Source: Lacisediminihabitans sp046156175
GTDB taxonomy: Bacteria > Actinomycetota > Actinomycetes > Actinomycetales > Microbacteriaceae
DNA length: 64,000 bases
Direction of reading: 5' to 3'
Assembly (NCBI RefSeq): GCF_046156175.1
Contig: NZ_JAYLVL010000002.1
Location: 434,001-498,000, forward strand
Positions 16,823-26,027 of this stretch are shown piece after piece. The position numbers and the translations under genes were made by a program. Each line of letters opens with the position of its first letter. Position 1 is the first letter of the stretch. Below the pieces are notes generated by a model. The model was not told where the DNA came from. It worked only from the letters and a program-made list of their open reading frames with translations, and searched no databases.

Positions 16823-19531
16823 TCAGACTTGCCGCCCGGTCTTCGGATCGTAGGTGACGCTCACGGCCACCACCTGGTCGGTGGGGAGGATCTCCAGCCA
16901 CTGGTCGAAGATCTCATAGTCCACCGGGTCGGGGGCTTTGAATCCCGAGGCGAGCGGATCGAACCCGGCCTCGTAGACCTTGTCGAGAGGTGTCGCCCGC
17001 ACCGTGTTCGAATCGTCGATCGGGTCGGCGAAGTCCTTGGGCTTGTCACCCTCGTCGTGCTTCTGCTTCACCCGGTCGGCGAGCAGGTTGAGCACGTCGA
17101 ACATCTTCTTGCCAGCCCACTCGGGTTCCGGGCCGAGGTAGGTGTCGTCGGGACCGATGGTGCCCATCCCCTCGACGTGCTGCAGCCAGCTGAGAGCCGC
17201 CCGCTCCTTCCCTGGGCGGATCGGGAGCACCGCTTTCACCCAGGGCGCGTTGAGAAAGGCGTTCCGCAGGTCGTCGCCATCGAGTTGCAACAGCCAGCCG
17301 AGCGAACTGCCCTCCCTAGCCGGACGCGAATCCTCGGTGATGTAGTAACTGTCGACGCGCGTGTCCGCCTCTCCCCAGGCACCGATGTTCTGGCTCGGGA
17401 TGATCGGACTCACGCTCACCACCTCGCCGGTCACCGGGTCGGGCGCCGACGGCAGGCCGCCGAGCTGCTGGTGTGATTCGTGCAGGCGCGGACGCCACCA
17501 CTCTGGGGCCACGAAGTAGAGCATCTTGTCCACGTCGAAGATCGAGTTGAGCAGTTCCGCGACCACGTGCTGGGTCTGGCGATCCGGCTGGGGTACCAGC
17601 GCGCTCGGGGTGAGCATGCCCTGGATGAGGTTGCGGTAGACCACGATGCGTTCCTCGTCGCGCAGGTCACCGAACGGACGGCTCGCCACGTTCGAGGCCG
17701 CATTGATCCGAGCGCGGGCCGCATCCACGAAGGCCTGGTTGTAGAGCGACTGCTCCTGCGCCGTGAAGTAGTCCTGCCGCTTCTTGTTCTCTGCGTCGAT
17801 GGCCACCTGGTCGACGATCGGCGACCAGTTGAGGGTCGCCTTCACCGGAAGGGAGTTCTGCGACTGGAAGTTGACGTGGTCGAGGTGCACGGTGAATGAG
17901 AAGCTGCCGGTTCCGTCATCCACGATCGTGCTCTTGGCTACCGACATGGACGCATCCGCTCCCTGGGTATCGATGGAGACCCCCGCAAGGGTGAAGCCGG
18001 GCTGCGAGCACCGCACTTCGGTCTGGGGGATGTCGGCGACGATGTGATTGGTGGAGTCGAGGAATCCGAGGCTCGTCTCCGACCCGTTGTCGAAGGTGTC
18101 GTCGTTGGACGCGTCGTCGGCGTCGATGAACGGGATCGTGAGGGTGAGCGAGTCGGTGAACGGCGCCGGCGGCACCACCTTCTGAGGCTGCGGGATTCTC
18201 GACAGGTCCGGCGGAGCGCCGACATGCACGAGCTTCGCGAGTCCGAGCTGACTACCCGGGTCGTCGACGTAGGTCTGCCAGCACAGGTAACTTCCGACAT
18301 CCTGTACCTGCACCACCAGCTGCCGCATCTTGCGCCGCAACTCGTAGTTGATGAGATCCGGGGAGTTGTTGGTGAGTACGTAGCGCTTCGTCGACGTGTC
18401 GGTGGTCTCGGTGACGGTGCGGAACGTGCTCTTGAAGTTCTCGGTGATCTCACTCGTGAGCTTCTTGCTCTGGCTGCGCATCGATTTGCTGACGTTCTCG
18501 CGAGCCTTCCCCTCGGAGGTCTCCAAGTTGAAGCTGCCGGTCTCGGTAGCACTTCCCCAGCCCCAGTTCTCGTTCGCGGTCGCCGAGACGCCGAACTTCG
18601 AGCCGGTGCGGTTGTCGTCCTTGACTGCCAACGAGAGGTCGTCCTGGGAGGTCGAGGAGTCCTCGCTGCGCTGCATCGTCTGCACCGAGGTCTCGAGCAC
18701 CTGTTCCTGGTACACGCGGCGCGTGTGGATCTCCGCCATCTCCACTGTGGATCCCGGCGCCACCCAGACGTGGCCGGCGGGGGTGCCGAGGAAGGTGTCG
18801 AGCTCGAAGAAGTACTCCCGGAACAGGTGGGCGAGCCCGATCGGCGAGAGACCGACACGATCGAGTTGGCGCGTCGGGTCGATCGAGTCGAAGGGATCTG
18901 TCGAGGCGGCGGCCTGTGCGAGAAGCCCGAGGTCGGCGACGGAGGGGTAGAACACCTGCTTGAGCAGATCCGTCATCTTCAGGTTGTGGAGATCAGCGAG
19001 GATGCCTGCGATCTTCGACTCCCCGGAGATGAACGATCGCACCCGTGCCTCTGGAGTCGTCCTTTGCGCACTGCGCAGGTAGACCTGCCTGCCGTCGGCC
19101 GGGCCGAGGCTGAGGTCGCGGAACAGCTGGGTCGCCCGCTCGGGCACCACCTCATTCAGGATGCCGGTAAGGGAATCCGGGGACAGGATGTCGTCCCAGA
19201 TCTCCGGGCGATACTTGCTCTCCGGAGGCAGCTTGGCCTTGATCGCGCCGATGATGGCGCTGTCCGGCGACGAAGTGCCGAGCAGACCGGGGGCGAGTCC
19301 GGTGACTCGGACCGGCACATCGCCCGGGCCGAACACCGCGGTATAGGCCGGGCGCACCCGGTCAAACAGCGATCCAAGAATGGCCGACTGGCGGGAACGA
19401 CCACCCTCCTGGATCCTGCCATCCTGCCGCGCGGACTTCCACCCGAGCAGTGGCTGGTACACCCCGAACAACTCGCTGTCATAGGGGAGGACCCCCTTGT
19501 AGTTCGTGTAGTCGGTGATCCGTTGCGACAT
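16823..19531 (-). CDS. Large conserved-looking protein of unknown function (902 residues)
   Basis: 902 residues with GAGGAGG well placed before ATG 19531. No signal peptide or membrane segment. The central part (about residues 265-390) is Ser/Thr/Glu-rich and helical (HTRRVYQEQVLETSVQTMQR, KARENVSKSMRSQSKKLTSE, TVTETTDTSTKRYVLTNNS). It is followed by a striking block NYELRRKMRQLVVQVQDVG, then LCWQTYVDDPGSQLGLAKLV, which looks like the signature of a protein family. Beta-rich segments follow (SFSFTVHLDHVNFQSQNSLP). I do not recognise a named domain. It is followed by the beta-helix gene and preceded, 108 bp away, by the secreted toroid-type protein, so it may be read as part of that sugar locus. 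Confidence 0.8.
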   Translation of the reverse strand: MSQRITDYTNYKGVLPYDSELFGVYQPLLGWKSARQDGRIQEGGRSRQSAILGSLFDRVRPAYTAVFGPGDVPVRVTGLAPGLLGTSSPDSAIIGAIKAKLPPESKYRPEIWDDILSPDSLTGILNEVVPERATQLFRDLSLGPADGRQVYLRSAQRTTPEARVRSFISGESKIAGILADLHNLKMTDLLKQVFYPSVADLGLLAQAAASTDPFDSIDPTRQLDRVGLSPIGLAHLFREYFFELDTFLGTPAGHVWVAPGSTVEMAEIHTRRVYQEQVLETSVQTMQRSEDSSTSQDDLSLAVKDDNRTGSKFGVSATANENWGWGSATETGSFNLETSEGKARENVSKSMRSQSKKLTSEITENFKSTFRTVTETTDTSTKRYVLTNNSPDLINYELRRKMRQLVVQVQDVGSYLCWQTYVDDPGSQLGLAKLVHVGAPPDLSRIPQPQKVVPPAPFTDSLTLTIPFIDADDASNDDTFDNGSETSLGFLDSTNHIVADIPQTEVRCSQPGFTLAGVSIDTQGADASMSVAKSTIVDDGTGSFSFTVHLDHVNFQSQNSLPVKATLNWSPIVDQVAIDAENKKRQDYFTAQEQSLYNQAFVDAARARINAASNVASRPFGDLRDEERIVVYRNLIQGMLTPSALVPQPDRQTQHVVAELLNSIFDVDKMLYFVAPEWWRPRLHESHQQLGGLPSAPDPVTGEVVSVSPIIPSQNIGAWGEADTRVDSYYITEDSRPAREGSSLGWLLQLDGDDLRNAFLNAPWVKAVLPIRPGKERAALSWLQHVEGMGTIGPDDTYLGPEPEWAGKKMFDVLNLLADRVKQKHDEGDKPKDFADPIDDSNTVRATPLDKVYEAGFDPLASGFKAPDPVDYEIFDQWLEILPTDQVVAVSVTYDPKTGRQV

Positions 19532-19639
19532 GGTCGCCTCCTCGTCGAGAGCGAGCCGCCACTGGCCGGCTGCCCGGCGGATCTGCTTACTCGTTCAGGA
19601 GGCGCGAACGCCCACGGTGATACCTCGGAGCCGCCGCGA

Positions 19640-21682
19640 CTACCGGGTCACCACCGCGAATCCGCCGGCCCGCAGCAGGATCGTCGACGATCCAGAGATC
19701 ACCCGAGTCTGCAGGAGTCGCCCGCCGGAGTCGTAGGTACGCACCGTCGCACGCTCCCCCGCCGCACCCACCCGGGCGGGCAGCGGCAAAGCGGATGTCG
19801 AGTGCACGAGTTCGGTCGAGGCGTTCGCTCCGCCGAGCGCGAGCCGCGAGACGAGCGGCCGCACGATCACGGCATCGAGCTGCACCGTTCCAGAGGTGGC
19901 GCGAACGGTGACGGTCGTCGCCCCGGCACCGATCGGCAGCGTGAGAGTCTGCGGCAGCAGCGCCCCGGGCACCGCGGTGATTCCCTGTGCGCCGACGCCG
20001 TCTCGGATGATGCCGAGCGGCACCCGGCCCGCCGTCCACACCGAAGATGCCGAACCCGGGTTCGGCTCAAAGGTCACCGGCTCGAGGTGCCGGGCACCCG
20101 ATCCGGCCGGTATCGCCAGGGTCGCGGTCGACTTCGACGGCAAAGAAAGGTAGGCACCTCCCCCGAACTGCGACTCACCGGTCCAGGCCGAGTCAGGAGT
20201 CACCACGGTGCCTGTCGTCTCGGCCGTCGACTCCGCCTGCAAGACCGTGAGGCCGTCGTGCGAGACGGTGACCGGTGTCGCGACGGCACGCGCCGCGACA
20301 TCCGGATTCGCATCGAGCGCGAGCATGGAGAGCAGTCCATGAATCGTGCTCTCCGCCCCGGAATTGGGGTTCACCGTGCCGTCCGGTTGCACTCCGTCGA
20401 AGGTGACTCCCGTGGCGCGATCGTAGGTCGGCTTCCCCGACGGATTCGCACCGAAGAACCACGACCCGGCGATACCCGCCAGCTGCCGGATGCCCGGCCG
20501 ATTGCCCGCGGCGGCAACGGCGAGCAGGGACTGCAACCGCGAATCGGCCCCGTAGGCGATCTGGGTGGTGTCCACCGGCGTCGGGTACCAGCCGTTGTCG
20601 GGACCTGCGGCCGCGAGCAGCTCGGTCGTGAACCCGACCGAATCAGCGACGGCGGGCTCGAGCAGCTCCGGCTTCTTCAGCACGGTGGATGCCACGGCGA
20701 GCGCCGCCGGCATCTGCGACGCGTAGGCATGCCACATCGACCGGGACTCCGCCCACGGGAGGATGGCGCCATAGGGCCACTGGGTGGATGATCCGGCGCC
20801 CATCTTCGAGATGCCGTCCGCGAGCTGCGCGAGCGCGGTGCGGGAGGCGGTGTCGCCAGGGGCGGCTGCCGAATACGCGCTGAGGCCGAGGACGGCCTCG
20901 GCAGAGGCATCCGCCCCATTGATGATCAGCCAGGCCGGTACTCTCACACCGTCCGCGATGGCGTAGGTGCCGTACTTGTTGAGCACCTCCCGGTCGAGCG
21001 CGGCGACGCCGAGTTGTAGACGCTGCTGGAGGAAGCTCGCGAAGGCCGGATCGGTGTCTATGAAGTCGGCATACCCCTCTCCGAAGGCCCAGAGGCTGCG
21101 GGCGAGCCAGTAGCTCGGACCGCTGTCGGAGGGATCGGGCAGCTCTACCGGCACCGGCGACCTGTTGAAGGTGCCGTCGGACTGCATCCAGAGCACGACG
21201 TTTCCCGCGTTCGGTCCACTCGAGGTCTGGAAGTAGGCGACGGATCTCAGCAGCTCGTAGGCCTTTGTGCGGCTCACGGCGGAACCGCTCTGCCTCCAGT
21301 CCCGCAGGTACACGACGGCGGCCCGGGTGATGTCATCGGCGTTGTAGGCGCCCTGGCCGTAGTGGCCGGTCGCGGGGTCGAGCGGTCCGCCACCGACGCG
21401 CGCGAAGGTGCCGCCCGGTCGGGAGTCCGCGTAGGTCCACGGCATGGTGATGGCCGGCTCCTCCGCGAGGCGATAGGTGCTGTGGCCGTCGACGGCACCG
21501 GGCGACGCGGTATCGAGCAGGAAGTCGAGGTGCGCGAGGTTGGTGAGGCGGGGCGCCGCGCCCACACTCGTGGGGCTTGCGACCGCGGGGCTGGCGACCG
21601 CGGGGCTTGCGACCGCCGCCACACCGACCAGCGCAGTGGCTGCCAGTGCGGCAAGCCAGCGCCGGGAGAGGGAGTTCGTCAT
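19640..21682 (-). CDS. Secreted (alpha/alpha)-toroid glycosidase-like protein
   Basis: 680 residues. The signal peptide (MTNSLSRRWLAALAATALVG) is followed by a small Ala-Val-Ala-Ser-Pro repeat encoded by near-identical 15-bp units. The middle looks like a helical toroid as in many glycoside hydrolases and lyases: AAVVYLRDWRQSGSAVSRTK, SYWLARSLWAFGEGYADF, DTTQIAYGADSRLQSLLAVA and the Gly/Asn-rich NPNSGAESTIHGLLSMLALD. The last ~200 residues look like a beta-sandwich carbohydrate-binding module. It is the last enzyme gene of the LacI-ABC-GH130 operon, so an extracellular role in breaking down the transported glycan is likely. The family was not identified. Confidence 0.75.
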   Translation of the reverse strand: MTNSLSRRWLAALAATALVGVAAVASPAVASPAVASPTSVGAAPRLTNLAHLDFLLDTASPGAVDGHSTYRLAEEPAITMPWTYADSRPGGTFARVGGGPLDPATGHYGQGAYNADDITRAAVVYLRDWRQSGSAVSRTKAYELLRSVAYFQTSSGPNAGNVVLWMQSDGTFNRSPVPVELPDPSDSGPSYWLARSLWAFGEGYADFIDTDPAFASFLQQRLQLGVAALDREVLNKYGTYAIADGVRVPAWLIINGADASAEAVLGLSAYSAAAPGDTASRTALAQLADGISKMGAGSSTQWPYGAILPWAESRSMWHAYASQMPAALAVASTVLKKPELLEPAVADSVGFTTELLAAAGPDNGWYPTPVDTTQIAYGADSRLQSLLAVAAAGNRPGIRQLAGIAGSWFFGANPSGKPTYDRATGVTFDGVQPDGTVNPNSGAESTIHGLLSMLALDANPDVAARAVATPVTVSHDGLTVLQAESTAETTGTVVTPDSAWTGESQFGGGAYLSLPSKSTATLAIPAGSGARHLEPVTFEPNPGSASSVWTAGRVPLGIIRDGVGAQGITAVPGALLPQTLTLPIGAGATTVTVRATSGTVQLDAVIVRPLVSRLALGGANASTELVHSTSALPLPARVGAAGERATVRTYDSGGRLLQTRVISGSSTILLRAGGFAVVTR

Positions 21683-21837
21683 CGAACGTGTCCTTTTCTG
21701 TGGGTTGTTTGCTTTCAGAATTCAGGAGGATGTGGTGCTGATGTGGTGGATGGTGCAGGTGTCGACCTCAGGAGGGCTCGGCAGCCCCGTCCGTGCCGCA
21801 CCTTCCTGAATGATGAGAGCGGCAGGGTGGGGCAGCG

Positions 21838-22893
21838 CTACTGGCGGTCGATGCGCGCGACCCCGATCTTGGAGTCGGCCATGCCGTAGAAGACGAAGAG
21901 CCGGCCGTCGATGCGCTCGATCGCGGTGGGGAAGACCACGTTGGGCACGATGCCGCTGCGCTCGTCCTCGGTCTCGGCCGCCAGCAAGGGCTCCGTCGTG
22001 CGGGCGAGGATCTTCGTGGGGTCCGCGGCATCCAGAATCATCCCGCCCGCGGAGTAGTTCACCTTCTGCTGCTGCGTGAACGCGTTGTCGATCTCCCCGG
22101 TGACCCCGTGATAGAGAACCAGCCAGCCTTCGTCGACGAGCACCGGCGGCGGGCCGCCCCCGATCTTCAGCTGCTCGAACGGGGATTCGGGGGCGGCGAG
22201 CATCCGGTGCCCGCGCCACAGCACGATCGAGCGGATGTCCTCCATCACCTCGGTCACGGGCACGTAGCTGATCCAGATGCTCTGCCGCTCGTCGGCGATG
22301 CCGGCCGGGATCGTGAGCCGCTCCCCCGGCTTGACCTCTCCGAGGTCCCACATCGGACGGTGGAGCACCGCGAAACTCTCCACCCCGTCGGGGGCGGTCA
22401 CTGGCTCGGGGAAGAACACCGTGTCTTTGTTGTGGAAGAGGTTCAGGTCGATGTCGAGGGCGTCATCGAACTCGAAGAGCGCCGGGCCGAGTCGCGTCCA
22501 TTCGCGCAGGTCGGTGGATGTCGCGATCGCGGTGCGCGGACCCAGCGGCCCGAAGGCCACATAGGTCATCACATGGAGGCCGAGCCGCGGGATGAAGGTG
22601 ACCCGCGGATCCTCGGTGCCCGAGTTCTTCGCCCCGCGCTCCCATGACCGCTCCGGCTGCAACACGACGCCCTCGCGTTCGACCCCGACCGGCACACCGT
22701 CCTCGATCACCACTCGGGCGAGCCCCACCCGGCTCACGTTTCCGGTGGCCACCATGCGAGGGAGGAGGTAGAGCGTGCCGTCATCCGAATGTCCGGTGGC
22801 CGGATTCAGCACCCCCTCTGCCTCCAGTTCGTCCCCGGGAAGCGGGGACATGATCACTCCGGCGCGGGTGAGGGAAAAGGGGAAGGGGAACAT
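21838..22893 (-). CDS. GH130-family mannoside phosphorylase/hydrolase-like enzyme
   Basis: 351 residues from ATG 22893, with AAAGG seven bases upstream. The five-bladed propeller pattern of GH130 is visible: NPATGHSDDGTLYLLPRM, GTEDPRVTFIPRLGLHVMTY with the catalytic-type Asp in EDPR, AIATSTDLREWTRLGP, NLFHNKDTVFFPEP, WLVLYHGV and FVFYGMADSKIGVARI. GH130 enzymes phosphorolyse or hydrolyse beta-mannosides inside the cell. No signal peptide, so it should act on a sugar brought in by the two permeases encoded just upstream (2 bp from the permease stop). The exact linkage cannot be predicted. Confidence 0.87.
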   Translation of the reverse strand: MFPFPFSLTRAGVIMSPLPGDELEAEGVLNPATGHSDDGTLYLLPRMVATGNVSRVGLARVVIEDGVPVGVEREGVVLQPERSWERGAKNSGTEDPRVTFIPRLGLHVMTYVAFGPLGPRTAIATSTDLREWTRLGPALFEFDDALDIDLNLFHNKDTVFFPEPVTAPDGVESFAVLHRPMWDLGEVKPGERLTIPAGIADERQSIWISYVPVTEVMEDIRSIVLWRGHRMLAAPESPFEQLKIGGGPPPVLVDEGWLVLYHGVTGEIDNAFTQQQKVNYSAGGMILDAADPTKILARTTEPLLAAETEDERSGIVPNVVFPTAIERIDGRLFVFYGMADSKIGVARIDRQ

Positions 22894-22895
22894 GG

Positions 22896-23771
22896 TCAAC
22901 CTTTCACGCCCGAACCGATGTTGGTCGAGACGAAGTACCTCTGGAACACGATGAACAGCACGACGACGGGCGCCGCAAGAACGACAGCGCCCGCGAGGGT
23001 CGCGCCGAACGGATTGGACGCGGATGCCGCGACATTGGAGATGTAGTTGGCGAGGGAGACGGCCAGCGGTTGCAGGCTCGCCTCCTTCGTCACGAGGAAC
23101 GGCCAGAGGAATTCGTTCCACGGGCCGATGAATGTGAGCAGCACCACCGTGATGATCGCGGGCCGCACGAGCGGGATCGCGATGCGCCAGAGCAGTACGA
23201 GCTCACTCGCCCCGTCGATCCTCGCCGCCTCGAACAGCTCTTTGGGCAGCTGCAGGAAGTACTGCCGGAAGATCACCACCGCCGTCGAATTGATGAAGAA
23301 CGGCAGGATCATGCCGAGGTAGTTGTCGGCGAGCCCGTAGTCGCGCGCGATGAGCACGTACAGGGGGATCATCAGCAACTGGAACGGGATCACCTGCACC
23401 AGCAGGGCCAGAGCGAACGTCACTCCCCGGCCGCGCCACTGCAGCACGGCGAGTGCGTAGCCGGCCAAGAGTCCGAACACCATCGTGCCGAGGAGCACGC
23501 CGCCGGTGAAGATGCCCGAATTGAGCAGCCCCTGGAAGAGGTTGATGCGGTCGTTGATCTGCACATAGTTCTCCCCCGTGATGTTGGCGACGCTGGGGAA
23601 GGCTCCGGAGACCGAGGGATCGGGCTTGGCCTGCAGCGATCCGATCACCATGTAGTAGAACGGGAACAGGAAGACCAGGGCGCCGATGCCGAGCACCACT
23701 CCCCGTAGAATGCGCTGGGGGCGTGACATCCGGGTGTGCGCAAAGTGGTCGGTGCGCTGTTTGGTGCCCAT
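22896..23771 (-). CDS. Carbohydrate ABC transporter permease (second subunit)
   Basis: 291 residues, about six membrane segments. The conserved cytoplasmic EAA loop is KELFEAARIDGASELVLLWR with IAIPLVRPAI after it, typical of the MalG-like subunit. ATG 23771 overlaps the stop of the first permease gene by one base (TGATG), showing translational coupling; the longer upstream frame is antisense-like noise and not used. With the partner permease and binding protein it forms a CUT1-type sugar importer; no ATPase gene is present here, so it probably shares a general sugar ATPase encoded elsewhere. Confidence 0.93.
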   Translation of the reverse strand: MGTKQRTDHFAHTRMSRPQRILRGVVLGIGALVFLFPFYYMVIGSLQAKPDPSVSGAFPSVANITGENYVQINDRINLFQGLLNSGIFTGGVLLGTMVFGLLAGYALAVLQWRGRGVTFALALLVQVIPFQLLMIPLYVLIARDYGLADNYLGMILPFFINSTAVVIFRQYFLQLPKELFEAARIDGASELVLLWRIAIPLVRPAIITVVLLTFIGPWNEFLWPFLVTKEASLQPLAVSLANYISNVAASASNPFGATLAGAVVLAAPVVVLFIVFQRYFVSTNIGSGVKG

Positions 23772-24724
23772 CAGTCGTTCCCTCCCGCGAATCGGTTCTG
23801 CAACCAGGCGATGACGAGCACCACGAGAACCAGCACGACCCCGATGGCCGCGGCGGTATCCGGATGCCCCTGCTGCAACCCGTCCTGGTACATGATCAGA
23901 ACCGGTGAAGCGGATGCGCCGTTGGGGCCGCCGCCGCCCGTGAGCAGGTATGGCTCGGTGAACAGGTTCGCTCCGGTGACCGTCGAGACCAGCAGCACGA
24001 GCACGGTGGCCGGTCGCACGCCCGGCACGGTCACCGAGAAGAAGCTGCGCACGGCACCCGCGCCATCGGTGGAGGCCGACTCGTAGAGCTCCTTCGGCAC
24101 CGCCTGGAGGGCCGCAAGGTAGAGCAGGATGTAGAAGCCGAGTTGCTTCCACGTGACGAACAGGGCAATGGTCGGCATCGCCCAATGCGTGTTGACGAGC
24201 CAGGATGGGCTCGGCGCGAGCGGGCCGAGCACCTGGTTGACGATGCCGTTTCCGTTGAAGAGAAACAGCCACACGGCCACGACCGCCACGCTCGCTGCGA
24301 GGTAGGGCACGTAGAAGCTCACCCGCAGGAAGGCCTTGAACCGGGTCACCTTGTTGAGCGCACTCGCCAGGAGCAGCGACAGCACGACGGTCAGCGGCAC
24401 GTTGATCAACAGGAAGATGCCGACATTTCCGAAGGAACGGATGACCGCCGGGTCGGAGAACGCCGTGATGTAGTTCTGCAGCCCGACGAATGGACGATCG
24501 ACCTGCGCGCCCGGGGCCGCGAAGAAGAAGTCGTGAAACGAGATCCAGACCGAATAGATCAGCGGATAGGCGAACACCAGGATCACGAACGCCAGATACG
24601 GTGCGCTAAACAGCAGCCCGAGCGGATGCTTGCCGAGGATGCCGCCCCGCTTGCGTTTCCGCGTCGGCGAGGCACCCGGCTCCGGTGGCCGCGAGGCCAC
24701 CGGAGACGTCAGGGTGGTGGTCAT
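23771..24724 (-). CDS. Carbohydrate ABC transporter permease (first subunit)
   Basis: 317 residues. A basic cytoplasmic N-terminus (TRKRKRGGILGKHPLG) precedes six membrane segments. The EAA loop reads KELYESASTDGAGAVRSFFS with VTVPGVRPATV after it, as in MalF/UgpA-type subunits. It starts 2 bp after the stop of the binding-protein gene and its own stop overlaps the start of the partner permease. Together they should move an oligosaccharide, probably a mannoside given the neighbouring GH130 gene. Confidence 0.93.
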   Translation of the reverse strand: MTTTLTSPVASRPPEPGASPTRKRKRGGILGKHPLGLLFSAPYLAFVILVFAYPLIYSVWISFHDFFFAAPGAQVDRPFVGLQNYITAFSDPAVIRSFGNVGIFLLINVPLTVVLSLLLASALNKVTRFKAFLRVSFYVPYLAASVAVVAVWLFLFNGNGIVNQVLGPLAPSPSWLVNTHWAMPTIALFVTWKQLGFYILLYLAALQAVPKELYESASTDGAGAVRSFFSVTVPGVRPATVLVLLVSTVTGANLFTEPYLLTGGGGPNGASASPVLIMYQDGLQQGHPDTAAAIGVVLVLVVLVIAWLQNRFAGGND

Positions 24725-24726
24725 GA

Positions 24727-26004
24727 CTACTTCTGCTTCGCGATCGTGTCGATCTTCGACGCGGCATCCGTGAGGGCGCTCTTCACATCCCCGGTGCCGG
24801 TGACCACCGTCTTGGTCCAGGCGTCACGGAAGGTCTGAAGCATCTCGACGGTGTTCGGCCCCGGGGGAACCTCCACGGTGCGGGAGGCCTGGTCACCGAA
24901 GGCCTGATACGCCGGGTTCTTGGCGAAGTAGTCGGCGTAGGTGGTCTGCAGGTCGCTGCGGAGCGGCATCTGTCCCGTGATTTCGAGCAGCTTCTTGTCT
25001 TGCGCCTTGCTCGTCGAGAACTTGAGGACATCCCATGCTGTGCCCTGGTTCTTGCAGGCGGAGTAGAGGCCGATGTTCTTCGCGTCGCTGAAGGTCCACG
25101 TCTTGTCAGCCGCGATGCCGTCCTTGGTCGGAACCGGCACGGAGCCCCAGTTCACGTCCTTGTAGACCGAGACGGCCCACGGGCCGACGATGGCCATGGC
25201 CGAGTTGCCTGAGGCGAACGAGTCTCCCGTGTACTGCTCCGGACTCGACAGCTTGTCTGCGTACATCGTCTGCCAGAAGTCGGCCACGTCGACGCCGTCC
25301 TGGGTAGCGAAGGTCGCCTTGTTGTCCGCGACGATCTGCTTCCCGCCCGTGGCTGCGGCGTAGAGCGGATAGAAGTCGAACTGGCTCTGGAAGAACTCGC
25401 TGGTGGGGGCCGGCTGGATCGCGACCTTGGAGACTCCCGCTGCGACGAGCTTCTTCGAGGTATCGATGAAGTCGGCGTAGGTCGAGAGCTTCGGGTTCTC
25501 GGGGTCGAGGCCCGCCTTGGCGAACATGTCCTTGTTGTAGAAGATCACGACGGGGTTCGACTTCCACGGCATCTGGAAGTAGTCACCGGAGCTGTTCTTG
25601 TACTGGTCGGCGACTTTGCCGCTACGAGCCTCGATGTAGGACGCGCCATCCGAGATCTTGGAGATGTCGACGAGGCCGCCCTGCTTCTCGAACTGGCCGA
25701 CGGCGGAGGGGGCAGTGTTGTAGATCAGGCAAGGAGTGTTTCCGGCCGCGATGGCGGCACCGATCACCTCTTCGCTGCTCTTTCCGGCCGGGATCTCCTG
25801 GCCCTTGACCTGTTCTTTCGGGTGGTCAGCGTTCCAGGCGACGACCATCTGCTTGCCCCAGGCGACCTCCTGCTCGTTGTTCGAGTACCAGATCGTGATG
25901 GGGCCCTTGGCCGTGGTCGAGGTGGTTCCGGCGCCACTGCTGCAGGCCGTGAGGGCGAGCGCGCCGGCGAGCACGGTGGCGGCGATAACTGTTCTTCTTT
26001 GCAC
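24727..26004 (-). CDS. Sugar ABC transporter substrate-binding lipoprotein
   Basis: 425 residues from GTG 26004 (AAGGA just upstream). The lipobox LALTAC gives a lipidated Cys at about residue 21, so the protein is tethered outside the membrane. The mature part follows family-1 binding-protein order: GPITIWYSNNEQEVAWGKQM, MPWKSNPVVIFYNKDMFAKA, SFASGNSAMAIVGPWAVSVY, and a C-terminal helix rich in Lys. ATG/GTG codons further upstream exist in frame, but only the GTG at 26004 puts the lipobox at the right distance. It lies 23 bp after lacI and should deliver the operon's sugar to the two permeases. Confidence 0.93.
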   Translation of the reverse strand: MQRRTVIAATVLAGALALTACSSGAGTTSTTAKGPITIWYSNNEQEVAWGKQMVVAWNADHPKEQVKGQEIPAGKSSEEVIGAAIAAGNTPCLIYNTAPSAVGQFEKQGGLVDISKISDGASYIEARSGKVADQYKNSSGDYFQMPWKSNPVVIFYNKDMFAKAGLDPENPKLSTYADFIDTSKKLVAAGVSKVAIQPAPTSEFFQSQFDFYPLYAAATGGKQIVADNKATFATQDGVDVADFWQTMYADKLSSPEQYTGDSFASGNSAMAIVGPWAVSVYKDVNWGSVPVPTKDGIAADKTWTFSDAKNIGLYSACKNQGTAWDVLKFSTSKAQDKKLLEITGQMPLRSDLQTTYADYFAKNPAYQAFGDQASRTVEVPPGPNTVEMLQTFRDAWTKTVVTGTGDVKSALTDAASKIDTIAKQK

Positions 26005-26027
26005 AGTCTTTCCTTTTCTTCGTGCGG

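Noticed and set aside
18044..20791. A 915-codon open frame on the plus strand.
   Set aside because: It lies antisense to two well-supported minus-strand genes, is Arg/Glu/His-rich as expected from complementing high-GC coding sequence, and has no ribosome site or domain.
21721..21810. TTCAGGA...TCCTGAA inverted repeat between the toroid-type and GH130 genes.
   Set aside because: Arms are only 7 bp and about 75 bp apart; could be chance.
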